A stretch of 48,546 nt of DNA from Candidatus Brevefilum sp. (GTDB taxonomy: Bacteria > Chloroflexota > Anaerolineae > Anaerolineales > Anaerolineaceae). Below are positions 34,470 to 42,662 of this stretch, piece after piece (the first letter of the stretch is position 1; every line of letters starts with the position of its first letter). The position numbers and the translations under genes were made by a program. The stretch spans positions 1 through 48,546 of the forward strand of contig JAHYJN010000018.1 of assembly GCA_019428905.1 (NCBI GenBank), given 5' to 3'. The notes under the pieces are model-generated. The model was not told the origin of the DNA. It searched no databases and saw nothing but the letters and a program-made list of their open reading frames with translations.

Positions 34470-35717
34470 TTAATCGTCAAAGGTTGTATAAGCGTCCGGG
34501 ACCGGGTGCCGCCCAGACCAGACCACCCGGCGGAAATATGTTGGGTCGGTATTGCCTTCGGAATTGATCAACAGCACCTCAGATTGTCGATCCAAGCCCA
34601 AGGATTCACGCAAAGGGGCACACTCCGGTCGCTGCATGATGAACATCAGGGCGCCCAGGGTGGCAGCCCCCGATTCGCCAGAGACCACGAAGGGATCGCC
34701 GGCCAGTGGCACACCATAGACGCGCATCCCCTTCGCAGCGACATAATCTGGGCTTTTGACAAAGGCATCTGTGGTATCCCACAAAATCCGCCAGGCTTGG
34801 GGATTCGGGTCGCCACACGCCAAACCGGCCATGATCGTATCCAGGTCACCGCTGAAGCTGTAGGGTTGACCATCACCGATTTCAGCCGACTTGAACAGGC
34901 AGGCGGCTTTATCTGGCTCAACCACAATTGAGCGCGGCCGACCAGGCCCAAACAACTGGGCGTAAAAACCCAGCGTGGCAGCAGCCAACGAACCCACACC
35001 CGCCTGGACCAGGACATGGCTGGGTTTAATGATCCCCTGGGCAGCCAGCTGTTCCTGGGCTTCGGAGAACATGGTCGTATACCCCTGCATGACCCAGCGC
35101 GGCACATCCTCGTAACCCGGCCAAGATGTATCCGAAATGACCTCCCAGCCGTGCTTTTGGGCATCTTCGTTCACCTGCCGGACAGCATCATCGTAAGTGC
35201 CCTCAATCACCACGACCCTGGCGCCGTTGCTTTCAATAGCGCGGATCCGGGCCTGGGAGGTCTTATTGTGCACATAAATCACAGACTTAAACCCCAGCCG
35301 CGAAGCCGACCAGGCCACACCCCGACCGTGATTACCGTCCGTGGCTGCAGCAAAGGTCAAATCTCCCAGTTTCTCGCGAATGTATTGAATTGATGCCGGA
35401 GAGAAAATATCCAGCTCCTTGACGCCTAGTTTTGATTTGACCAGGCTGTACATGGCAAAAGAACCGCCTAAAACCTTAAAGGAGCTCAAGCTCAGCCGAA
35501 AAGATTCGTCTTTGACCCAAATACCACCCAGCCCAAGCATGGCCGCCAAGCGGGGCAAGCTTTTAAGCGGGCTAACGGTGTACCCAGGAATACGGCTGTG
35601 GAAAGCACGCGTCTCACGGGAAATCCCGGATGGGAAAAACTCGTCGACGGCCTGGCTGTGCTCAATCGTGCGAGCGCGGGGGTTGTCAATCCAGGTGATG
35701 GGGGGATGTTCTGTCAT
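34470..35717 (-). CDS. dpaL: Diaminopropionate ammonia-lyase-like PLP enzyme
   Basis: A 415-residue fold-type II PLP enzyme. The Schiff-base Lys is in LSLSSFKVLGGSFAMY, with IWVKDESFRL ahead of it. AAATDGNHGRGVAWSASRLG and VQAGVGSLAAATLGFYAQLFG supply the phosphate-binding regions. ISDTSWPGYEDVPRWVMQGYTTMFSEA is a distinctive DpaL segment. The enzyme converts 2,3-diaminopropionate to pyruvate and ammonia. Length (about 400) and these segments separate it from threonine dehydratase or synthase. GGAGG lies 6 nt before ATG 35717. Monocistronic, with its own terminator, inserted between two cytochrome maturation blocks. Confidence 0.9.
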   Translation of the reverse strand: MTEHPPITWIDNPRARTIEHSQAVDEFFPSGISRETRAFHSRIPGYTVSPLKSLPRLAAMLGLGGIWVKDESFRLSLSSFKVLGGSFAMYSLVKSKLGVKELDIFSPASIQYIREKLGDLTFAAATDGNHGRGVAWSASRLGFKSVIYVHNKTSQARIRAIESNGARVVVIEGTYDDAVRQVNEDAQKHGWEVISDTSWPGYEDVPRWVMQGYTTMFSEAQEQLAAQGIIKPSHVLVQAGVGSLAAATLGFYAQLFGPGRPRSIVVEPDKAACLFKSAEIGDGQPYSFSGDLDTIMAGLACGDPNPQAWRILWDTTDAFVKSPDYVAAKGMRVYGVPLAGDPFVVSGESGAATLGALMFIMQRPECAPLRESLGLDRQSEVLLINSEGNTDPTYFRRVVWSGRHPVPDAYTTFDD

Positions 35718-35975
35718 GTGTTCCTCCAAAAGAAATTAATTGTCAGACAAATGATAGCACCCCCTACGACAATTAGCATCAGACATTCATCACGATAAAC
35801 ACAGCAGAAGCGCGCTTAACCCACGCTAGAAAATCGGATCAGGCTTAATCTTCCTGAATTGTTAGGATTTTTACGCACACCCGCTAATGGAATTGCCAGC
35901 ACCCACTCGAGGCAGGCTCACCAAGGCTGTTGGTCGGTCTGCTGGCTCAAAATGCCCTCCCCCTGCGCCCCGCTT

Positions 35976-37991
35976 TTATTTTCGCCGAAGCTTGTCCGGC
36001 AAGAGCGCCACCACAGTGCCGAGGGTCACGACCCCTGTGCCCACCCACAACCAGGTGACCAACGGGTTGATAAACACCCTGAAAGTGGCTTCATCTTGTG
36101 AGATCGGCCGCCAATCGATCAAGACTGCGTACAGATCCACAGCTAGGTTGCTCCGCAGTCCGGGTTGTGTGATGGCCAAGCCCATATTCGGATAAATCTC
36201 ACGCTGCGGGTAAAGCGCACCGATAGGTTTCCCGTCCCTGGTGATAGATAACAGTGCCTCAGTGACCAAGCGACCGTCTGCCTCTTCAAAATGCTCAAGC
36301 CCTTCAAATTTGAAACTGTAACCGCCTAGATTGACGGTTTCGCCAAGCGACAACGTCGACTGCGTCTCCTGCTGCAAGCCTTCAATGCCGATGATGCCTA
36401 AACTCAGTAAGACGATCCCCAAATGAACCAGCATCCCGCCATAACGCCGATGATTGCGCTGGATGGGTGACCAAAGGGCACTGAGGATGTTCCCCCCCGC
36501 ACTGCCCTTTTCCCTGGCTGCCCCCTGCAGATAATCAGCAATCAGGACTCCCACGCTGAAGGACACCAACCACATACACAACAGCGCCAACCCACCTCGG
36601 ACATCCCCAAAGAACCATGCCGCCAGGGGCGCTAATAACGAAATCGGCAGCAGCACCCACAGGTGCTTGCGCCATCGGGTCAGGTTGGTCAAGCTCCACC
36701 CTGCCAGGGGGCAGATACCCACCAGGAATAATTGTAAAATCAACAATGGTCCAGTGATGCGCTTATACCAGGCCGGGCCAACCGTGATCTGGGTATCCGT
36801 CAACAGCTCAGAGATGATCGGGTAAATTACGCCCAGAAAACAGACCATCAAAATGCTCAGCAAGATCAAATTCGAGAACAGCGTGAGGGTTTCTTTCGTA
36901 AACCCAAAACTCGGGGCATAATCGGTGTGCAAATCCCGCCAACGATAAACCAGCAGTCCCAATGAACCCAACGAAAGGAAGGCGGTATAAATGAACATCG
37001 GCAGCCCGATTTCACTTCCCGCAAAAGCGTGTACGGAGGACAACACGCCGGAACGGGTGATAAAGGTGCCAAAAATGACGAACACAAAGGTCAAAATCAC
37101 CAGGACGAGATTCCAACGTTTGAAGTGATTCTTCCGCCGCTGTAAAATGGCAGTGTGAATCCACGCCGTTGCACTCAGCCAGGGCAGCAGCGCAGCGATC
37201 TCTACCGGATCCCATCCCCAGTAACCGCCCCACCCCAGGATATCGTAAGCCCAGCGCATCCCCAACACCAGCCCCAGGGTGAGAAAAACCCAGGCGATCA
37301 ACATCCAGGGTCGGGCAATGTCGACCCAGCGCCGGTCCCGCCGCCCAGATGCCAGGGAGCTAACCGCCAAAGCAAAGGGGATGATAAACCCGATGAAACC
37401 CAGGTACAGGGTTGGCGGATGCCAAATCATCCCGGGATGCCGCAGCAAAGGATTAAGACCCTGCCCATCCTGGGGCACCAGGGACCAAGCCCCGACAGGC
37501 TGTAAAACCGACAGCACTCGGCTCCCGTCCGGCATATGCCAGAAGCGCTCAAAGGGGGTTTCCATAAAAACGTTCACCATTAAAAAGAAGGCCAGGGTGA
37601 GGAACACTACCAACAACGACCAGGGCAGAAGATCAGGTTCGTCTCGCCATTTGCGCAGGGCAAAGAACAATGAGAAACCCGCCACCAGCCAGGACCAAAA
37701 CAACAAGGACCCGCTCTGTCCGCCCCACACGGCCGTCAGTCGCAGGTAGATCGGCATCTCCGAACTGGTCACGCTGTAGACATACGCCACATCAAACCGC
37801 TGACCAACTAATAACATGGTCAAAACAACCAAGCTGACCGTCACCAAGGGGAAGATCAACAGCAGCGCTAACCGTGCTGATTCTGTCCACGCAGCAGATT
37901 TTTGGACCAAGCCCAAAACTACCGCAAACAAGCCATACACGGCCAATAGAAAAGCCAGGGCAAGCGTCAGGTAACCGAATGTTGAAATCAT
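35976..37991 (-). CDS. ccmF: Cytochrome c heme lyase subunit CcmF
   Basis: A 671-residue polytopic protein with about fifteen membrane segments. The heme-handling motif GWGGYWGWDPVEIAALLPW lies near residue 250, with conserved TRSGVLSSVHAFAG downstream. A large extracytoplasmic C-terminal region contains GGYSFKFEGLEHFEEADGRLVTEALLSITRDGKPIGALYPQREIYPNMG. CcmF with CcmH ligates heme from holo-CcmE to apocytochrome c. Length is typical (about 650). It starts 6 nt after ccmE and is transcribed with it from the promoter at 38556-38584. Confidence 0.95.
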   Translation of the reverse strand: MISTFGYLTLALAFLLAVYGLFAVVLGLVQKSAAWTESARLALLLIFPLVTVSLVVLTMLLVGQRFDVAYVYSVTSSEMPIYLRLTAVWGGQSGSLLFWSWLVAGFSLFFALRKWRDEPDLLPWSLLVVFLTLAFFLMVNVFMETPFERFWHMPDGSRVLSVLQPVGAWSLVPQDGQGLNPLLRHPGMIWHPPTLYLGFIGFIIPFALAVSSLASGRRDRRWVDIARPWMLIAWVFLTLGLVLGMRWAYDILGWGGYWGWDPVEIAALLPWLSATAWIHTAILQRRKNHFKRWNLVLVILTFVFVIFGTFITRSGVLSSVHAFAGSEIGLPMFIYTAFLSLGSLGLLVYRWRDLHTDYAPSFGFTKETLTLFSNLILLSILMVCFLGVIYPIISELLTDTQITVGPAWYKRITGPLLILQLFLVGICPLAGWSLTNLTRWRKHLWVLLPISLLAPLAAWFFGDVRGGLALLCMWLVSFSVGVLIADYLQGAAREKGSAGGNILSALWSPIQRNHRRYGGMLVHLGIVLLSLGIIGIEGLQQETQSTLSLGETVNLGGYSFKFEGLEHFEEADGRLVTEALLSITRDGKPIGALYPQREIYPNMGLAITQPGLRSNLAVDLYAVLIDWRPISQDEATFRVFINPLVTWLWVGTGVVTLGTVVALLPDKLRRK

Positions 37992-37997
37992 ATGGCC

Positions 37998-38507
37998 TTA
38001 ATTTTCGACCTGGTTTGGAACGGCTTCTTCATATTTGCTGGGGCATTTAAGCAGTAATTCTTCCGCAAGGAACTCGCCTTTAGGATTCAGAGTGCCCGTT
38101 AATATCGCCTGAGCCTCATCCCTGAGCATATCTGGCGGCGCTCCCTGATAGATAACCATTATGCGAGGGTTGTCTGGGTCAACAACAGCCTGGTGTAAAA
38201 CGAAGCTCAGACCGCCAGCTGCCCGGATTTCATCATCCTTACCCGGGATATGTGCAATCACAAATTGCAGCTCGTTTGCCGCTGAATCATAGGTGATGCT
38301 TTCTCCAATCACAGCACCGGAAACCCGCAGGTTCTGTCCGGTTAAATCTTCCCTCGTCTCGTTTAGTTCCCGGACCGTCATAAAGAATTCAGCAGTCGCC
38401 TTTGTCGCACTAATGATCATTAAAATCAGGGCGATCAAGAACAGCCCGCCGCCGATCATATATTTCAACCGATTGGATTTTGTTGGTTGGGTGCCGCTGG
38501 GTGACAT
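37998..38507 (-). CDS. ccmE: Heme chaperone CcmE, CxxxY type
   Basis: A 169-residue protein with an N-terminal membrane anchor (LKYMIGGGLFLIALILMIISA) and a beta-barrel OB-fold (YFMTVRELN-like start, here FFMTVRELNETREDLTGQNLRVSGAVI...VYQGAPPDMLRDEAQAILTGTL). The heme-binding site is LLKCPSKYEE: Cys replaces the usual His of HxxxY, giving CxxxY as in archaeal and some deltaproteobacterial CcmE proteins. CcmE accepts heme from CcmABCD and hands it to CcmF. ATG 38507 is chosen because the anchor starts shortly after; the frame to 38588 would overlap the promoter. First gene of ccmEF. Confidence 0.92.
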   Translation of the reverse strand: MSPSGTQPTKSNRLKYMIGGGLFLIALILMIISATKATAEFFMTVRELNETREDLTGQNLRVSGAVIGESITYDSAANELQFVIAHIPGKDDEIRAAGGLSFVLHQAVVDPDNPRIMVIYQGAPPDMLRDEAQAILTGTLNPKGEFLAEELLLKCPSKYEEAVPNQVEN

Positions 38508-38555
38508 AATAATTGGATATCCTGAAATTCCTCTACCATTAAAATCAATGAGCTT

Positions 38556-38584
38556 ATTATAACGGATCGTGTTCGGATTGTCAC
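38556..38584 (-). promoter_or_regulatory. Sigma-70-type promoter of ccmEF
   Basis: On the minus strand GTGACA (38584-38579) and TATAAT (38561-38556) are separated by exactly 17 bp. The expected start is near 38549, giving a leader of about 40 nt to ATG 38507. It also confirms that the coding start lies downstream of 38549. Confidence 0.7.
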
Positions 38585-38681
38585 ACAATCAGATAGAATA
38601 CATCTTACTGGGAAGAATTTCAAAAATCAATGCTTAAGTTTTTTGTTGCGCTGTGAAGGATGTCAGGGATTCCTTACCTAT

Positions 38682-38689
38682 GGTATAGT
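38682..38689 (+). promoter_or_regulatory. Extended -10 promoter of the deoxynucleoside kinase gene
   Basis: Gg-TATAGT preceded by a TG dinucleotide (tggtatagt, 38681-38689), an extended -10 arrangement. ATG 38724 follows with a ggag ribosome site. Confidence 0.4.
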
Positions 38690-38723
38690 ATATCAACACA
38701 GATAAACTCTTGGAGACGGCAGC

Positions 38724-39359
38724 ATGTACATTGCAATCGAGGGCGTAATTGGTGTTGGCAAGACCACCCTGGCGCGCTTACTGGGTCCTGCTTTTGAAGC
38801 CAACCTCCTCCTTGAAATCTTTGAGGAGAACCCTTTCTTGAGCGATTTTTATGGGGATCGAGCTCGATATGCCTTCCAAACCCAGATCTTTTTTCTCCTC
38901 AGCCGTTATCATCAACAGCGTAAGGGGGTGAGAGAAGCCTTGTCCACAAACCCCTGGCTGATCTCTGATTACACATTTGATAAAGACCGCCTGTTTGCTG
39001 AAGTTAACCTTGAAGGGGATGAGCTTGATATGTATTTCAAGGTTCACGAAGCCCTGGCTGAAAAAATCACCCGGCCCGACCTGGTTGTGTACCTCCAGGC
39101 GGATACCGAGGCCTTGATGCAACGTATCGCACAACGGGACCGCCCTTATGAGCGCCAAATGGAGGTCAACTACATCGCGACCCTTAATGAAACTTACGAA
39201 ATGTATTTTGCAAACAATGTGGGCCAAAATTGTTTGACCATCAACACCAACGACCTGGATTTTGTTCGTAAGCCGCAAGATTTAGAACATGTCAATCAAC
39301 GCATTCACCAGGCGCTAAAAATGGCGCCTTTCCAGGCCAGCTTGCCGATGGGTCTATGA
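38724..39359 (+). CDS. Deoxynucleoside kinase (dGK/dCK-type)
   Basis: A 211-residue kinase that phosphorylates deoxynucleosides for salvage. P-loop IAIEGVIGVGKTTLARLL at the N-terminus; EIFEENPFLSDFYGD holds the substrate Glu. Then FQTQIFFLLSRYHQQ, ISDYTFDKDRLFAEVNL (DRS-like motif), and LVVYLQADTEALMQRIAQRDRPYERQM (lid arginines). Typical length for the bacterial dNK family. Specificity (dA, dG or dC) cannot be read. The ribosome site ggag lies 11 nt before the ATG. The next gene begins 15 nt downstream, so the two are an operon. Confidence 0.93.
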   Translation: MYIAIEGVIGVGKTTLARLLGPAFEANLLLEIFEENPFLSDFYGDRARYAFQTQIFFLLSRYHQQRKGVREALSTNPWLISDYTFDKDRLFAEVNLEGDELDMYFKVHEALAEKITRPDLVVYLQADTEALMQRIAQRDRPYERQMEVNYIATLNETYEMYFANNVGQNCLTINTNDLDFVRKPQDLEHVNQRIHQALKMAPFQASLPMGL

Positions 39360-39374
39360 TCCAGGGGAGGTTCA

Positions 39375-40382
39375 ATGCGCATTACTAATAATTTATTACT
39401 AAAGTTTGCCAAAGACACGGTTAACCAACGTAAACGCAGCGAACCAGATCTGCATGCAGCTTACTTGATGGGTTCACTGTTGGAAGATGATCCCCTGTTG
39501 GGGGGTACCACGGACATCGACCTGGTGTTGGTGCATAAATATCTTGCGCCAGCAAAACGAGAGACGGCCGCTCTGACACCCGAAGTCTCCCTGGACATCT
39601 ATCATAAGGTGCAGAATGAATATGACCAGTTACGAGAATTTCGCCAGGATGCCTGGATGGGCTACCCCCTGACCAATAACCATATCCTTTTATTTGATAC
39701 GGACCATTGGCTTGAATACGCGCAATCGTGTGTCACCGCCGATTTCCACCGGACAGATAATGTGCTGGCGCGCGTGACGGCCTTTCTTACCCGCGCGCGG
39801 GATGGCTGGTGGGATTTGAATGAAATCACCCCAAACAACCACCTGGCATGGCTGAACCAATATTTAGACACTTTAGCGATGGGTGCAAATGCCATCGCAG
39901 GTTTGATCGGTCCACCGCTGACCACTCGCCGCTTTATGCCCACCTTGAAACAACGTTTAGAGACGCTGGGCGTACCGGAAGTATGGGCTGGCTTCTTTGG
40001 CCTGCTGGGCTGTACAAACATCCAAGATGAGTCCTTTGAAGAATGGATCGCCGCCTTTGAGGTTGACCTGACCGATCTTGCTGAAACCAGCACCCCGCCG
40101 GTACATCTGTCTGCTCCCCGCCAAGCGTATTATTTGCAGGGCATTCAAGCTCTGGCCAACAGCAGCGACCCCCTCTTCATGGTCTGGCCTTTACTGCGCA
40201 CCTGGCTCGACATTCACCTGGCATTACCCGAACCCTCTTCCAGGATTGAAACCTGGGATTCTTTCTTAGCTGCACTGGGACTCTCCGACACGATCCGTGA
40301 ACAAAAGGCTGAGGCACTGGATGCTTACTTAGATAACCTTGAAGTCCTAATCGAATCCTGGGCGCAAACTTATGGTGTTTAA
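39375..40382 (+). CDS. Nucleotidyltransferase-fold protein of unknown substrate
   Basis: A 335-residue protein whose N-terminal region has the pol-beta nucleotidyltransferase signature: AYLMGSLLEDDPLLGGTTDIDLVLVH (GS, then the D-x-D metal pair at DID). The following 270 residues are mainly helical and Trp-rich, without a recognised domain (ARDGWWDLNEITPNNHLAWLNQYLDTLAM). The family includes aminoglycoside adenylyltransferases, but resistance is not implied. It is 15 nt after the deoxynucleoside kinase with ggagg before the ATG, so a cotranscribed nucleotide-related role is possible. The stop codon is at the edge of the candidate replication origin. Confidence 0.72.
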   Translation: MRITNNLLLKFAKDTVNQRKRSEPDLHAAYLMGSLLEDDPLLGGTTDIDLVLVHKYLAPAKRETAALTPEVSLDIYHKVQNEYDQLREFRQDAWMGYPLTNNHILLFDTDHWLEYAQSCVTADFHRTDNVLARVTAFLTRARDGWWDLNEITPNNHLAWLNQYLDTLAMGANAIAGLIGPPLTTRRFMPTLKQRLETLGVPEVWAGFFGLLGCTNIQDESFEEWIAAFEVDLTDLAETSTPPVHLSAPRQAYYLQGIQALANSSDPLFMVWPLLRTWLDIHLALPEPSSRIETWDSFLAALGLSDTIREQKAEALDAYLDNLEVLIESWAQTYGV

Positions 40383-40439
40383 ATTGTAATTTTTTCAGTA
40401 TACTAATTCTCGGGGGTAAAAACGTTTTTGAAAAGGCGC

Positions 40440-40780
40440 ATTTTATCCCCAAAACTGTGGATAAACACCCAAAAACTGTGGATAACGTATACGAAATGTG
40501 GATAACTCGCTCAAATATTCCATAAATCTTGCCGTGTTGATTGGGATAAATGTGGGAAAGAAATGCCCCCAAAAGGTTTCTTTTTCGCTTCAGAGGAGAA
40601 TCTTTCGACTTATCCTCCAGTTTTTCCACAACCTGCTGTGGAGAAATTCCTGCTGAAAAACCGCTATTGGCTCTCTTTCTAAAACGCCTACCTAGTCGGG
40701 TTGAAGGAAGTCACCCCGAATAACACCGCCGCTCAATGATCGGCCAGCAGGTCGTTTAATTTTCTCCACATATCCACAGC
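40440..40780. other. Candidate chromosomal replication origin (oriC): DnaA-box cluster
   Basis: The reverse complement of the DnaA box TTATCCACA, tgtggataa, occurs three times perfectly at 40456-40464, 40477-40485 and 40497-40505, spaced 21 and 20 bp (about two helical turns). One-mismatch boxes lie at 40443-40451 (ttatcccca), 40622-40630 (ttttccaca), 40637-40645 (tgtggagaa), 40762-40770 (ttctccaca) and 40770-40778 (atatccaca). AT-rich tracts flank at 40382-40410 and 40790-40930. The 550-base interval has no gene. dnaA and dnaN are not adjacent, so this is an inference. Two parS sites 7 kb away agree with it. Confidence 0.68.
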
Positions 40781-40932
40781 CCCTACGATTACGACGAATT
40801 AAAGATTCAATACCTGATATATGTGAATAGATTTAAACATCCCGACAGTGAACTTAAAAACGTTTGTAACCTTTTATTTCGAATCGCATCCAATTTGTTG
40901 AAAATGGAAATTAATGAATTGAGGATAACATA
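40781..40932. other. AT-rich flank of the DnaA-box cluster
   Basis: AT-rich stretch between the last DnaA-like boxes and the OsmC gene. It could be the unwinding element of the origin and must also hold the osmC promoter. No RNA gene is seen. Confidence 0.4.
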
Positions 40933-41328
40933 ATGGAAATGTTAATTGACTTCCCGGGGGGCGCACGTGTGGACGCTCATTTTGGCACTTACACTGTGAT
41001 GACAGATCAACCCTCGGCAGGGGGTGGAAACGGGTCAGCACCGACGCCGTTTGCCCTGTTTTTAGCATCGATCGGCACTTGCGCCGGCATCTACGTTTTG
41101 GGGTTTTGCCAGCAGCGAGGACTGCCGACAGATGGCATCAAGATCCTGCAACGGGTGCATCGTGACTTTTCCACTGGGCAGGTGGGAAAGATAGATCTGG
41201 AAATCCAGGTGCCCCCAGATTTTCCTGAAAAGTACCGGGAATCGTTAATTCGATCGGCCCAGTTATGTGCGGTCAAGAAACACTTGGAGCATCCACCTGA
41301 GTTTGAGATCACCACACAAGTGGTCTAA
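40933..41328 (+). CDS. OsmC/Ohr-family protein
   Basis: A 131-residue OsmC-like thiol protein. Two conserved cysteines are placed as in the family: one in FLASIGTCAGIYVLGFC (residue about 56) and one in RSAQLCAVKKHLEHPPEFEI (about 116). OsmC/Ohr proteins reduce organic hydroperoxides or act on related substrates; this sub-group, with 'KHLEHPPEFEI' near the end, is of the YhfA-like type whose role is less defined. gagg lies 8 nt before the ATG. It is the first gene on the right flank of the candidate origin, transcribed away from it. Confidence 0.87.
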   Translation: MEMLIDFPGGARVDAHFGTYTVMTDQPSAGGGNGSAPTPFALFLASIGTCAGIYVLGFCQQRGLPTDGIKILQRVHRDFSTGQVGKIDLEIQVPPDFPEKYRESLIRSAQLCAVKKHLEHPPEFEITTQVV

Positions 41329-41426
41329 ATCGGCACACACGCTTTTAGCCAAGTTTGACAATGGATTGAGCCGCAATTATCGCAAGCGCCCAGCCAATTC
41401 GTATCCCAAGAACGGTTCATAACGTT

Positions 41427-41432
41427 TATAAT
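41427..41432 (+). promoter_or_regulatory. -10 box of a leaderless GNAT promoter
   Basis: Perfect TATAAT ending 7 nt before ATG 41440. The upstream in-frame ATG at 41431 overlaps this box and therefore is unlikely to be the start. Confidence 0.5.
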
Positions 41433-41439
41433 GGATAAG

Positions 41440-41979
41440 ATGATACGCATACTCCCAGATTCTATATCCATTGAAGAAGAAGTACCTGAGGACATCCCAG
41501 GTATCCGCCTTGTGAACCAGCTTGCTTTTGACGGCGATTATGAGGCGGACGTTGTGGATCGTTTGCGGAGGAATTGCCCTGAGATTCTGTCGCTGGTTGC
41601 CAAGCAAGGGGATGCGGTTGTCGGGCATGTCCTCTTTTCCCCGGCGAACATTGTCCCATTAGAAGGGTGGACGGTCACAGGTATGGGGCTGGGACCATTG
41701 GCCGTTCATCCAGAACACCAGGGAAAAGGCATTGGCTCAGCGCTGTGCCAGGCGGGGATGCAGATCATGGAAGCAGCGGGCCACCCATTTGTGATTGTGC
41801 TCGGTCACCCGGCTTATTACCCCCGTTTTGGGTTTGCACAAGCCAGCGCCCATGGGATTCGGTGTGCTTTTAAGGACGTTCCGGTTGAAGCCTTTATGAT
41901 CCGCATCATTGATGTTGACACCATGGCTGGGGTGGCGGGGACGGCCTATTACCGCCAGGAGTTTGAAGAGGCTTCCTGA
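41440..41979 (+). CDS. GNAT-family N-acetyltransferase
   Basis: A 179-residue acetyltransferase. The acetyl-CoA site is clear: VTGMGLGPLAVHPEHQGKGIGSALCQAGMQIMEAAG (motif A, Q/RxxGxG/A as HQGKGIGSAL), followed by FVIVLGHPAYYPRFGFAQAS, typical of the YhbS-like subgroup. The acceptor substrate is unknown; cytosolic. ATG 41440 is chosen over 41431, which overlaps the -10 box. It ends 100 nt before the tetR start and has its own promoter, so it is probably not part of the TetR circuit. Confidence 0.88.
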   Translation: MIRILPDSISIEEEVPEDIPGIRLVNQLAFDGDYEADVVDRLRRNCPEILSLVAKQGDAVVGHVLFSPANIVPLEGWTVTGMGLGPLAVHPEHQGKGIGSALCQAGMQIMEAAGHPFVIVLGHPAYYPRFGFAQASAHGIRCAFKDVPVEAFMIRIIDVDTMAGVAGTAYYRQEFEEAS

Positions 41980-42044
41980 ACGCCACACATGCGTGGCATG
42001 GGGGATAGCGCACAAATCACAAAAACTGCAGAGATTTAAGACAC

Positions 42045-42073
42045 TTGACAAAATATACCGATCGGTATATTAT
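42045..42073 (+). promoter_or_regulatory. tetR promoter with operator between -35 and -10
   Basis: Consensus -35 TTGACA (42045-42050) and -10 TATTAT (42068-42073, 5/6) are exactly 17 bp apart. The perfect 18-bp palindrome atataccgatcggtatat (42053-42070) fills the spacer and touches the -10 box. A bound TetR dimer would block RNA polymerase. The predicted start coincides with ATG 42080, making the transcript leaderless. Confidence 0.85.
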
Positions 42074-42079
42074 ATAAGT

Positions 42080-42646
42080 ATGGATAACCGTCAACGTTTG
42101 TTGGATTGCGCTTTAGATCTGTTTAGCCAACGCGGCTACGATGCGGTCGGCGTGCGTGAGGTGGTGGAGGCAGTCGGCGTTACCAAACCTACGCTCTACC
42201 ATTACTTTGACAGCAAACGCGGGTTATTGGAAGCCTTATTGAGAAGAGAAGGCAGCCGTCTGTTAACCGAGGTCCTGCGCGCTTCAATTTACCAGGGAGA
42301 TCTGGTTTTTACCCTTGAAACGATCGTCCGGGCGTATTTTGCCTATGCTCAACACGCAACATCTTACTATCGCATGCAGTTAGGGATGTACTTTTCACCC
42401 CCGGAGAGCGAGGCCAACCAGGCTATCCGCCCCTTTGCCAATCAGCAGCGAGAGATCATGGAAGGGGTTTTTATCCAGGCAGCCGACGATCACGGTAATT
42501 TACGGGGACGGCACGTCCGTTATGCGGCAGGCTTTTTAGGTACGATCAACGCCACGATCGGGCTGTACCTGAATGATGAACTAACTTTGACAGATGAGTT
42601 GGTCTACCAGACCGTGCACCAGTTCATGCATGGAATCTTCAGCTAG
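42080..42646 (+). CDS. TetR-family transcriptional repressor
   Basis: A 188-residue TetR regulator. Its HTH domain reads RQRLLDCALDLFSQRGYDAVGVREVVEAVGVTKPTLYHYFDSKRGLLEALL, followed by a helical ligand domain with aromatic residues (YFAYAQHATSYYRMQLGMYFSPP). The start is ATG 42080: the frame continues upstream to 41909, but that part overlaps the GNAT gene and the promoter. The operator in its own promoter and the related site before the downstream GH13 gene predict autorepression and control of that hydrolase. The ligand is unknown. Confidence 0.93.
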   Translation: MDNRQRLLDCALDLFSQRGYDAVGVREVVEAVGVTKPTLYHYFDSKRGLLEALLRREGSRLLTEVLRASIYQGDLVFTLETIVRAYFAYAQHATSYYRMQLGMYFSPPESEANQAIRPFANQQREIMEGVFIQAADDHGNLRGRHVRYAAGFLGTINATIGLYLNDELTLTDELVYQTVHQFMHGIFS

Positions 42647-42662
42647 GGCTGTAATTTTTTTA

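Noticed and set aside
41431..41439. ATG 41431 as the GNAT start
   Set aside because: It overlaps the TATAAT box; the next in-frame ATG (41440) is correctly spaced for leaderless initiation.
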